The position numbers and the translations under genes were made by a program. DNA of 19,629 nucleotides from Yinghuangia elevatio (GTDB lineage Bacteria; Actinomycetota; Actinomycetes; Streptomycetales; Streptomycetaceae): positions 1-19,629 of the forward strand of contig NZ_JBEZFP010000165.1 of NCBI RefSeq assembly GCF_040649515.1, given 5' to 3'. The notes beneath the pieces were generated by a model. That model was not told the origin of the DNA, did not search any database, and was given only the letters and a program-made list of their open reading frames with translations. This document shows positions 1 through 6,633 of the stretch, piece by piece. How positions within the stretch are numbered: position 1 is the first letter of the stretch; the number at the start of each line of letters is the position of its first letter.

Positions 1-34
1 TTCGCGCCGCCGTACCCGGGTACGGCGGCGCGAA
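1..34. terminator. Perfect 34-bp palindrome, probable bidirectional terminator
   Basis: Bases 1-17 (TTCGCGCCGCCGTACCC) are followed immediately by their exact reverse complement at 18-34. As RNA this would form a very stable GC-rich hairpin. It lies 89 bases beyond the stop codon of the minus-strand MFS gene, and the G run at 35-39 reads as a C run on that strand. A factor-independent terminator for the transporter, or one shared with a convergent gene left of the window, is the simplest reading. Streptomyces terminators often lack a U tract. Confidence 0.6.
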
Positions 35-122
35 GGGGGCTTGCGGGCGGGCTTACGGCCGGGATTGTGGGCGGGATTGCGGGGTGGTTCGCCGCGGGCC
101 GGTCCGGTGGATGCGACCAGCG

Positions 123-1694
123 TCACGTCCTCGGGGCGCCGGCCGCGGTGCGGTCGCGGACGAGGAGGGCCGCCCCGGCGCCGAGCACGGCCAGCACGAC
201 GCCGAGCAGGATCGCCCGGTCGCCGCCGGCCGCGAGGGCGTCGGCCGGGGTGGCGCCGTCCGCGGACTGCACGACCGCGACGACCAGCGCCCCGCCGATG
301 GACGCTCCGGTGTAGCGGGCGGTGTTGGCCGCGCCCGCGCCCATGGCGGCGCGGTCCACCGGGACGCTCTCCACGGAGAGGCGCGCCGAGGCCGCGTTGA
401 GGACGCCGAGTCCGAGGCCGGCCACGACGAGGCCCGGGACGAGGCGGGGCCAGTGCGTGCCGGTGTCCATTCCGGCGAGCGTCAGGAACCCGGCGGCGAT
501 GACCGTCAGGCCGACGGCGACGAGGCGGCGGGCGGGCATGTGTGCGGTGAGGCGGCCGGTGGCGACGGACGCGACCACCGAGCTCGCGGACCAGAAGGCG
601 AGCACGCCCGCCGAGGCCAGCGGGCTGAGGCCGAGGACGCCCTGGAAGAGCGTGGGCAGGTAGGAGCCGACCGCGATGACCGCGAGTCCGGTGATGAAGG
701 ACCCGAGCAGGGAGAGCGCGAAGACCGGGCGGCGCAGCAGGCGTACGTCGATCATGGGCTCGCGGCCGCGCAGCGCGGTGGCGACGTACGCGGCAAGCAG
801 CACCGCGGCCGCCGCGAGCAGGACGAGGACGACGGGTCGGCCCCAGCCCTGGCGCCCCTCGACGAGGGCGGCGGTGAGGGCCCCGATGCCGCCGCCGAGG
901 GTGAGGGCGCCCAGGGGGTCGAGGCGTCGGCGTACGTGTGACCGCGACTCGGTGAGCAGTAGCGCGGCGACGCCGGCCAGGGCGACGGCTGCCGCGGTCT
1001 GGGTCCAGTAGGGGGTGGCGTAGCCGCCCGCACGGGTGAGGCCGGCGGCCGCGAGGGGGCCGACGGCGATGCCGGCGCCGAGGGCGGCGCCGACGGATGC
1101 GGTGGCGCGTACGCGGGCGTGGCCGGTGGGGAAGGCGTGTCCGACGAGACCGAGTCCGGCGGCGAGCAGGGCCGCGCCGGCGACGCCTTGGAGGACGCGG
1201 CCGACCACGAACAGGGCCAGCGACCCGGCTAGCGCGGTGAGCGCGGACGCGGCGGCGAGGCCGAGCGCGCCCGCGACGAAGACGCGGCGCCTGCCGAGGA
1301 TGTCGGCGAGGCTTCCGGCGGTCAGTTGGAACGCGGAGAGGCCGAGGCTGATGCCGCTGAGGATCCACGCCGGGCCGGTCGGCCCGGAGTGCAGGTGGCG
1401 GACGGTGTCGGGGAGCACGGAGATGGGGGCCGTGTAGGTCATCAGGACCAGCAGGGTCGCGGCCACGACGGCGGCGAGTGTGACGGCCGGGGAGGCGGTC
1501 CGGGCGTGCCGGGTCCGGTCTTCGTCCCCGGTGCGGGCGGGCGATGGTGCGGTGGCTGTCGGCGCCGATGCGGACGGTCCCTGCGTCCGGGTCGCCGTGA
1601 CGGCCGGCGTGGTGGTCGCCGTGATGGCCGACGTGGCGGGCGTGGTGGTCGGTGTGGCTGTCGGATCTGCTGCGGACGCGGCGGTCGGCGGCAT
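123..1694 (-). CDS. MFS multidrug exporter, DHA2 (14-TM) type
   Basis: Predicted proton-driven drug or metabolite exporter of the inner membrane, 523 residues. The first 65 residues or so are a Thr/Ala/Pro-rich disordered cytoplasmic tail, which is unusually long. Fourteen hydrophobic segments follow, with the major-facilitator motif A (GSLADILGRRR) after the second and the antiporter-like glycine-rich stretch GAALGAGIAVGPLAAAGL in the fifth. The start is supported by GAGGGGA (1699-1705) 4 bases before the ATG. A shorter start near the first membrane segment cannot be excluded. It is transcribed away from an HxlR regulator with two operator-like sites in between, so repression by that regulator with release by a toxic substrate is the likely control. 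The substrate cannot be read from sequence. Confidence 0.92.
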   Translation of the reverse strand: MPPTAASAADPTATPTTTPATSAITATTTPAVTATRTQGPSASAPTATAPSPARTGDEDRTRHARTASPAVTLAAVVAATLLVLMTYTAPISVLPDTVRHLHSGPTGPAWILSGISLGLSAFQLTAGSLADILGRRRVFVAGALGLAAASALTALAGSLALFVVGRVLQGVAGAALLAAGLGLVGHAFPTGHARVRATASVGAALGAGIAVGPLAAAGLTRAGGYATPYWTQTAAAVALAGVAALLLTESRSHVRRRLDPLGALTLGGGIGALTAALVEGRQGWGRPVVLVLLAAAAVLLAAYVATALRGREPMIDVRLLRRPVFALSLLGSFITGLAVIAVGSYLPTLFQGVLGLSPLASAGVLAFWSASSVVASVATGRLTAHMPARRLVAVGLTVIAAGFLTLAGMDTGTHWPRLVPGLVVAGLGLGVLNAASARLSVESVPVDRAAMGAGAANTARYTGASIGGALVVAVVQSADGATPADALAAGGDRAILLGVVLAVLGAGAALLVRDRTAAGAPRT

Positions 1695-1790
1695 GGGGTC
1701 CCCTCGGAGCGATGGTGCGGTCGGTACGGCGGCGCGTACTGCGGTGCGGGCGCGGACGGGCGCCGCCGCGGCTTGCCAGTTCGTTCGTCA

Positions 1791-1805
1791 GTTCATTCAC
1801 TGAAC
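1791..1805. promoter_or_regulatory. Operator-like inverted repeat 1, MFS/HxlR intergenic
   Basis: GTTCATTCACTGAAC has GTTCA/TGAAC arms around a 5-base centre. It is the reverse complement of site 2 except for one base. It lies just upstream of the MFS gene, in the shared control region. Further GTTC half-sites lie immediately left (1782-1789). It is a probable binding site for the adjacent HxlR dimer. Confidence 0.6.
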
Positions 1806-1831
1806 CGACCGGCTCGACTGTAGCAGTATGA

Positions 1832-1846
1832 GTTCAATGAATGAAC
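1832..1846. promoter_or_regulatory. Operator-like inverted repeat 2, MFS/HxlR intergenic
   Basis: GTTCAATGAATGAAC has GTTCA/TGAAC arms and lies 17 bases before the GTG of the regulator. The centre-to-centre distance to site 1 is 41 bases, about four helical turns, so both dimers would sit on one face of the DNA. It probably mediates autoregulation and may take part in cooperative repression of both genes. Confidence 0.6.
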
Positions 1847-1862
1847 CAAGAGAGGTACGCTG

Positions 1863-2417
1863 GTGGGCATGGCACTCGGCAAGGACTACGCGGGCCAGCA
1901 GTGCGCTCTCGCCCGCGCTCTCGAACTGGTCGGCGAGCGGTGGACCCTCCTCGTGGTCCGCGACGTCTTCTACGGCGTCCGCCGCTTCAGCGACTTCCAG
2001 GCGCACCTGGACATCCCGCGCGCCGTACTCACCTCGCGCCTCACGGCCCTGGTCGAGGCCGACGTCCTGGAGCGCCGCCGCTACCAGGAGTCCCCGCCGC
2101 GCGACGAGTACGTCCTGACCGACACCGGGCGCGCCCTGTGGCCCGCGGTCTTCGCACTCGCCCAGTGGGCGATCGAGTTCGTGCCGTCCGCCGCGGGCGC
2201 GCTGCGCGAGTTCGTGCACATCCCCTGCGGGGTCATCGTCGACCGGAGCGGCCTGTGCCCCGGGTGCCGTACCGTCGCGCCCCCCGACGAACTGGAGATG
2301 CGGCCCGGCCCGGGCATCCTCACGCACACCAGGACCGACCCCGTCAGCCTCGCGCTCCGTTCGCCGCACCGACTGCTGGAGCCGCTCGACCTGTCCGGCG
2401 TCGCCAAGCCCGCCTGA
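1863..2417 (+). CDS. HxlR-family winged-helix regulator
   Basis: A 184-residue DNA-binding regulator. The HxlR domain covers about residues 10-100, starting with the conserved Cys and helix (QQCALARALELVGERWTLL) and the characteristic FYGVRRFSDFQ segment. The family norm is 100-150 residues. This one has an extra C-terminal 70 residues containing IPCG and a CPGC pair, which could bind zinc or respond to oxidants or electrophiles. Several HxlR proteins sense aldehydes, quinones or disulfide stress through the N-terminal Cys. GTG at 1863 is preferred because AGAGG (1851-1855) lies 7 bases upstream, while the ATG at 1869 would be 13 away. It is divergent from the MFS exporter and probably represses it. 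The extension and its cysteines are seen. The sensing role is inferred. Confidence 0.9.
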   Translation: MGMALGKDYAGQQCALARALELVGERWTLLVVRDVFYGVRRFSDFQAHLDIPRAVLTSRLTALVEADVLERRRYQESPPRDEYVLTDTGRALWPAVFALAQWAIEFVPSAAGALREFVHIPCGVIVDRSGLCPGCRTVAPPDELEMRPGPGILTHTRTDPVSLALRSPHRLLEPLDLSGVAKPA

Positions 2418-2485
2418 GCCGCGGACCTGAGCCGTAGTTCTCGGCCGCAGTCCTCGCGCGTCCCGCGTGCCTCCGCCTTCCGCAT

Positions 2486-2502
2486 GCTGACTCATCGTCA
2501 GC
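2486..2502. promoter_or_regulatory. Inverted repeat GCTGAC-TCATC-GTCAGC
   Basis: A perfect 6-bp inverted repeat with a 5-base centre, between the HxlR stop and the next promoter box. A near copy is found at 11995-12010. It could be a weak terminator hairpin for the regulator or a repressor operator about 25 bases upstream of the TAGGGT box at 2526. Confidence 0.4.
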
Positions 2503-2525
2503 GCACCGGCGCGTCCCGGAGCCAA

Positions 2526-2531
2526 TAGGGT
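2526..2531 (+). promoter_or_regulatory. Candidate -10 box for the M48-like gene
   Basis: TAGGGT fits the actinobacterial TAnnnT -10 pattern and would start transcription near 2538, giving a leader of about 50 bases that includes GGAGGGG at 2578-2584. No good -35 sequence is visible. The upstream inverted repeat at 2486-2502 would lie in the promoter. Confidence 0.35.
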
Positions 2532-2586
2532 GTGCACCGGCTGCCCGCGCGACCGCGCGTACGGGTGGAGAGGGTACGGAGGGGAC

Positions 2587-4146
2587 GTGGGTGTGAGGGC
2601 TGCGGGACTGCGGGCGTTCACCGCGGTCGGAGTGCTGATCGCGCTGTATGTGGCGGTCGCCCTGCCGTTCGTGTTCGTGGCCCTGGCCATCGGGCTGATG
2701 GTGCGCGGCTTTGACCTGTTCGCCTCCGGCGAGGCGGTCATCGTCGCCGAGTTGGTGATCGCCCTCGTCGCCCTGGTCCTCGAACTCGCCGGACCGCGCC
2801 GCCTGCCCGCCGGGATCGCCGTCACCCCGCGTGACCAGCCCCGCCTGTGGGCTCTCGTCCGCGCGACCGCCCGCGAGCTCCAAGTCCCGGAACCGGACGG
2901 CATCGTGCTCACCGGCGGCACGGTCGTCGGCCTGCGCGCGGTACGCCGCCCCGGCATCACGCTGCACAAGCACCTCGTGCTCGGCTCCGCAGTCCCGACC
3001 TGCCTGACCGAGCCCCAACTGCGCGCCGTCGTCGCCTCCGCGCTCGGCCGCCTGCGCCGCCGCCGTCCGCCGCTGCCCGACCAACTGGCGCTGCACGGAC
3101 TCGACATGGTCGCCGGCCTCGCCGAATCGGCACGTGCGCGCGGCGCCGGCGGACTCGCCGACGCGGCGCAGCGCTTCGCGACCCGCTACGAGGAGATCTG
3201 CGCGCCGGTCCTGCAACTCCAGGAGCGCACCGCCGACCGGTACGCCGCCGGCGTCTACGGCACGGACGCGATCGCCGACGGCCTCGACGCGCTGCGCCGC
3301 GTACAGGTCGCATGGGGGTGGTACCGGCGCGGCTACCTGAACGCCGGGCTGGCCACGGGTGTTCTGCCGCTCGATCCGCTCGGCGACTTCAAGGCCCTGC
3401 TTGCCGACCCGGTCCGCGTCGCCGCCCTCGACGGCCTTGCCGACGACGAGCCGCCGCGTGTCCTGGTCGAGCGTGCGGCCCGGCTGCGGGCCCGTCCGCT
3501 GCCGGGGACCGTGGCGCTGCGCGGCGGGCAGCAGGGGTTGGCGCTCGGCCTCGACGACCCGCGCCGCGTCGTGTCGCACCTGCACGCGTACCTGCTGGCC
3601 ACCGACGACGAGGGCATCGCGGCGAGCGGCGCGTTCGAGATGCTCGACGGCATGACGTCGCTCGACCGCGAGGCGTTCCTGCGGCAGGTGAGCGGCTACC
3701 GGGCGGCGTACCGGGCGTCCCGGCTGGCGCCGGCGGCGCGCCGCGCGGGTGCCGAACTGCCGGTCACCCTCGGGGGCGTGGTGGCCCTGCTCGTCGAGGG
3801 GCAGGGGGCGAAGCTGGCTCGCGAACACGCGGAGGGCGGTGCCGCCGAGACCGGACCGGACAGCCCCGTCGTGTCCGCGCTGACGGCGCTGCTGGGGTGT
3901 GCGTGGGTCGACGCGGGCCGCGCGCGCTGGGACTTGACGTGGTCCGGACACGACCGGGTTACCGGGTACGACGGGGTGCCGCTGGACCTGGCCGGGTTGG
4001 CCGCGCGGGCGATCGCGGGGGCGGCGGGGGCGCGGGAGCTGCGTACCGCACTCGCGGATGCGGGGGTGTCGCTGTACCACGAGGTACGCATGCCGGCGTC
4101 GTTCCACGCCGCGTCCGAGCGCGAGACCGCGGTCGGGCACCGGTGA
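2587..4146 (+). CDS. M48-like membrane protein without HExxH (predicted pseudopeptidase)
   Basis: A 519-residue protein with two N-terminal membrane segments (about residues 9-38 and 47-68) and a long cytoplasmic part. The segment TEPQLRAVVASALGRL (142-157) lines up with TEAQLRAVLAHELGHY of actinobacterial M48 metallopeptidases. The two zinc histidines and catalytic glutamate (HELGH) are replaced by SALGR. Downstream, LQERTADRYAA matches the helix that normally gives the third ligand (E..AD), and the following AWGWYRRGYL and LLADP segments match the same family. The family fold therefore seems kept and the catalysis lost. GTG at 2587 is chosen for GGAGGGG just upstream. An upstream in-frame GTG at 2530 lacks a ribosome site and overlaps the promoter box. 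Role unknown: it may be a membrane scaffold or a regulator of a true M48 protease. Family call from memory, without alignment. Confidence 0.8.
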   Translation: MGVRAAGLRAFTAVGVLIALYVAVALPFVFVALAIGLMVRGFDLFASGEAVIVAELVIALVALVLELAGPRRLPAGIAVTPRDQPRLWALVRATARELQVPEPDGIVLTGGTVVGLRAVRRPGITLHKHLVLGSAVPTCLTEPQLRAVVASALGRLRRRRPPLPDQLALHGLDMVAGLAESARARGAGGLADAAQRFATRYEEICAPVLQLQERTADRYAAGVYGTDAIADGLDALRRVQVAWGWYRRGYLNAGLATGVLPLDPLGDFKALLADPVRVAALDGLADDEPPRVLVERAARLRARPLPGTVALRGGQQGLALGLDDPRRVVSHLHAYLLATDDEGIAASGAFEMLDGMTSLDREAFLRQVSGYRAAYRASRLAPAARRAGAELPVTLGGVVALLVEGQGAKLAREHAEGGAAETGPDSPVVSALTALLGCAWVDAGRARWDLTWSGHDRVTGYDGVPLDLAGLAARAIAGAAGARELRTALADAGVSLYHEVRMPASFHAASERETAVGHR

Positions 4147-4262
4147 CGCGCACGGGTGACGACACAGGTGACGCGCGACGCGCGCAGGTGCACGGGCAGT
4201 GCGCCGGCAGTGCGCGCCGTCGCCGGGCGCCGGTCGTGGTCATCGCGGGCGGGCGAGAGGGA

Positions 4263-4268
4263 TAGCCT
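4263..4268 (+). promoter_or_regulatory. -10 box of a probable leaderless promoter (rnhB)
   Basis: TAGCCT is followed by 6 bases and then the GTG start of RNase HII. TAnnnT-N6-start is the typical arrangement of leaderless actinobacterial transcripts, in which the first base of the mRNA is the first base of the start codon. No purine-rich ribosome site lies at a useful distance from the GTG. Confidence 0.6.
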
Positions 4269-4274
4269 GATCTC

Positions 4275-5285
4275 GTGAGCATCCCGCAACAGCCCCGCGT
4301 GACGGTCGACGCACCCGCCGACAGTGCTGCGGAGGACGCGGTCGACGAGCACGTCGTCGCCGAAGACCCGGTTGCGGAAGACGCGGTTGTCGAGGACTCG
4401 GTCGGCGCGGACGCGGCGGCTGCCGTGCCCGGGGCGCGGACGGCGGCGAACGGGCGGGCGCCGGGACTGAGGCCGGCGAAGTCGGCCTCCCCCGCGACCA
4501 CTGCCGCCAAGAAGGCCGCGGCCAGGAAACCCGCCGCGAAGAAGGCGGGCGCCAAGAAGACCAGTGCGAAGAAGACCACTGCGAAGAAGGCCGGTGCCAA
4601 GAAGGCCCTCGACGCGCCGACCGACGCCGTGGAGCGCGAATTGCGCGAGGCCGGGGCGCTGGTGGTGGCCGGGGTCGACGAGGTGGGCCGCGGTGCGTGG
4701 GCGGGACCGGTGGTCGTCGGTGCCGCGGTGTCGGCGCTCGGCGTACCGCCGACGGGGCTCACCGACTCGAAGCTGCTGACCGCGCAGCGCCGCGAGGAGT
4801 TGGCGCCGCTGGTCGCGGAGTGGACCGTCGCCCACGCGTTCGGCGCGGCGTCGCACGAGGAGATCGACGCACTCGGTATGACCGCCGCGCTGCGGCTCGC
4901 CGCAGTACGTGCGTTGGAGGCTTTGCCCGTACGGCCCGACGCGGTCGTGCTCGACGGCAGCCACGACTTCCTCGGCGACCCGTGGCGGGTGCGTACCGTG
5001 GTCAAGGGCGACCGCGTGTGCGTCGGTGTCGCGGCGGCGTCGGTGCTGGCGAAGGTGCACCGCGACCGGCTGATGGCGGAACTGGGCCTCGACTACCCGG
5101 AATTCGCGTTCGGCGACAACGCCGGATATCCGTCGCCGGTGCACCAGGCGGCGCTGGAGGAGCGGGGGCCGACCCCGTACCACCGCATGTCGTGGGCGTA
5201 CCTCGACAATCTGCCGCGCTGGCGGCACCTCAAGCGGGTGCGTTCGGTGCTGGAGGACGCGGGACAGACCGCGCTGGATTTCTGA
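4275..5285 (+). CDS. rnhB: Ribonuclease HII with acidic and lysine-rich N-terminal extension
   Basis: Cleaves the RNA strand of RNA-DNA hybrids and starts removal of single ribonucleotides misincorporated in DNA. The 336 residues compare with about 200-230 for most RNase HII. The catalytic core begins near residue 118. GVDEVGRG gives Asp135 and Glu136, VVLDGSHDF gives Asp227 and VVKGDR gives Asp246, which completes the metal-binding DEDD set. TDSKLL and AAASVLAKVHRD are further family motifs. Residues 11-60 are rich in Asp, Glu and Ala. Residues 77-111 carry repeated AKK units resembling histone H1 or HU-type DNA-binding tails. GTG at 4275 fits the leaderless promoter box. A start inside the extension would remove the tail, but no better signal is seen there. 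The enzyme is intact. The tail's nucleic-acid-binding role is inferred. Confidence 0.95.
   Translation: MSIPQQPRVTVDAPADSAAEDAVDEHVVAEDPVAEDAVVEDSVGADAAAAVPGARTAANGRAPGLRPAKSASPATTAAKKAAARKPAAKKAGAKKTSAKKTTAKKAGAKKALDAPTDAVERELREAGALVVAGVDEVGRGAWAGPVVVGAAVSALGVPPTGLTDSKLLTAQRREELAPLVAEWTVAHAFGAASHEEIDALGMTAALRLAAVRALEALPVRPDAVVLDGSHDFLGDPWRVRTVVKGDRVCVGVAAASVLAKVHRDRLMAELGLDYPEFAFGDNAGYPSPVHQAALEERGPTPYHRMSWAYLDNLPRWRHLKRVRSVLEDAGQTALDF
4503..4611 (+). repeat. Coding AKK repeats in the RNase HII N-terminus
   Basis: Degenerate repeats of GC(C/G)AAGAAG, regular at 15 bases in the second half (4554-4610), encode AKKTS, AKKTT, AKKAG and AKKAL. The preceding half is less regular. The pattern is like lysine-rich tails of mycobacterial HU and histone H1-like proteins, and suggests growth by repeat slippage. 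Confidence 0.75.
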
Positions 5286-5297
5286 CCCGGGATCCCG

Positions 5298-5330
5298 TGG
5301 GACATTCACGACAGTTCGGTTGATGTCCCA
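5298..5330. terminator. Possible terminator hairpin after rnhB
   Basis: TGGGACAT (5298-5305) pairs with ATGTCCCA (5323-5330) across a 17-base loop, 12 bases after the RNase HII stop and 43 bases before the next promoter box. The large loop makes a terminator only moderately likely. A regulatory site for the DUF2510 gene is the alternative. Confidence 0.35.
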
Positions 5331-5372
5331 TCACGGTTCGCCGCACGCCGCACGTCGCGCGGGAGCGGACGG

Positions 5373-5378
5373 TAGGTT
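5373..5378 (+). promoter_or_regulatory. -10 box of a probable leaderless promoter (DUF2510 gene)
   Basis: TAGGTT, then 6 bases, then the GTG start at 5385: the same geometry as upstream of RNase HII. No ribosome-binding sequence is seen between box and start. Confidence 0.6.
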
Positions 5379-5384
5379 GCCCGC

Positions 5385-6419
5385 GTGACTGCCTCGATAC
5401 CTCCCGGCTGGTACGACGACCCTTCAGCATCCGGCATGGAGCGCTGGTGGGACGGCACCCAATGGACCGAATCCTCACGTCCGCGGACCGACAGCTCGCC
5501 CGGTGTGCCGCCCGCGCCCGGCCACCCGTCGGACCAGCAGCCCGGCGGATACCCCTCGGACCAGTTCCAACCCGGCCCCGTGCACAGTTCGGGCCCGGGG
5601 CAGATGCCGGGGTCGGGCCCCGGACAGATGCCGGGTTCCGGCCCTGGGCAGATGCCGGGTTCCGGACCCGGGCAGATGTACGGCCCGGGTCAGTTGTCCG
5701 CGCCGGGGCAGACGCCGTACCCGCCGTACGGTGCGTACCCGGGGCAGGGCCAGGGCGGGCCCAGCCGGCGCAACCGGAACACGATCATCGCGATCGTGTC
5801 GGTGCTCGTCGTGGGCGGTCTGGTCGCGGCGTTGATCGTACTGCTGGGCGGCGGTGACGACGACAAGACGGCGACGGCCGGCACGCTCCTCGATCCCGGC
5901 ACGGGCGTGTCGGTTCCGCGGATCAAGGACTGGGACGTCCCGAAGCCGAACGGCGAGCCGACCCACCAGCGCAAGGACCGCATCGCGTGCGAGCCGGCGT
6001 CGGGCAGTCCCTCGGACGGGCCGTCCGACGGGCCTTCCGGTTCGCCGGGCGACTGCTACCTCGGCGAGTCGTACGTCGACACCACCTCGGCAAGCTCGTT
6101 CGCGAAGGCCGTCACCGAGACGCAGGAGAGGTACGAAAGCCTCGACGGCGAGGGCTACCAGCTCGTGAACACCGAGAAGAACACCGGCACCACGGTCGAC
6201 GGCAAAGAGGCGCACATCCTCGAGTACAAGGTGCGCGACCCGGCCAACCGCATCATCTACGCGCAGTTCGTCATCATCAACGCCGAGGTCGACGGCTCGT
6301 ACCCGGTGCTCACCACCGTGATCTACGACGTGCCCAACGCGCCGGGCCGCGCGGTCTTCGACACCATCAGGAACGGCGCGAAGGTCGGCATGCCGGTTCC
6401 CTCCGACAGCGCTTCCTGA
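5385..6419 (+). CDS. DUF2510 single-pass membrane protein
   Basis: 344 residues. Residues 5-34 (PPGWYDDPSASGMERWWDGT and on) are a DUF2510 domain, a short Trp-rich module common at the cytoplasmic N-terminus of actinobacterial membrane proteins. A Pro/Gly/Gln-rich linker with four GPGQMPGS-like repeats follows (about 69-100). The membrane segment is at about 132-155, after a basic SRRNRN stop-transfer. The extracytoplasmic domain (156-344) has two cysteines flanking a low-complexity GSPSDGPSDGPSGSPGD insert, which may form a disulfide. The topology is cytoplasm in, cell surface out. The external domain is not recognised by me. It is probably transcribed on its own from the leaderless promoter. 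Function unknown. Confidence 0.88.
   Translation: MTASIPPGWYDDPSASGMERWWDGTQWTESSRPRTDSSPGVPPAPGHPSDQQPGGYPSDQFQPGPVHSSGPGQMPGSGPGQMPGSGPGQMPGSGPGQMYGPGQLSAPGQTPYPPYGAYPGQGQGGPSRRNRNTIIAIVSVLVVGGLVAALIVLLGGGDDDKTATAGTLLDPGTGVSVPRIKDWDVPKPNGEPTHQRKDRIACEPASGSPSDGPSDGPSGSPGDCYLGESYVDTTSASSFAKAVTETQERYESLDGEGYQLVNTEKNTGTTVDGKEAHILEYKVRDPANRIIYAQFVIINAEVDGSYPVLTTVIYDVPNAPGRAVFDTIRNGAKVGMPVPSDSAS
5589..5684 (+). repeat. Four 24-bp coding tandem repeats
   Basis: Four consecutive 24-base units encode SGPGQMPG (the last reads SGPGQMYG). The DNA copies differ mainly at third codon positions, so the protein repeat is kept while the DNA diverges. Slippage here could vary linker length between strains. 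Confidence 0.8.
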
Positions 6420-6633
6420 CCTCCCGCCCGCGCAAACGGCAGTCCTCGGACGCGCATTTCGGCGGCGTGTGGGTGAACCGGCGTATGGTTCGGTTTCACC
6501 CGCGCGCGGCTCCGTCTCCGCGTGCGGGCCGCCGCGAACGGGTATTTTCCCGGGCCGAGGGGTCCGTGGGAATCCCATACGCCACCGGGGGGTGCCCCGC
6601 ACCGCCCGCCGGTCGGCAGACCATCAATGGGGG

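Noticed and set aside
2344..5309. Long open frames on the minus strand (598 and 537 codons)
   Set aside because: They lie opposite the M48-like and RNase HII genes, are Arg/His/Gly-rich without motifs, and have no ribosome site. They are antisense shadows caused by high GC.
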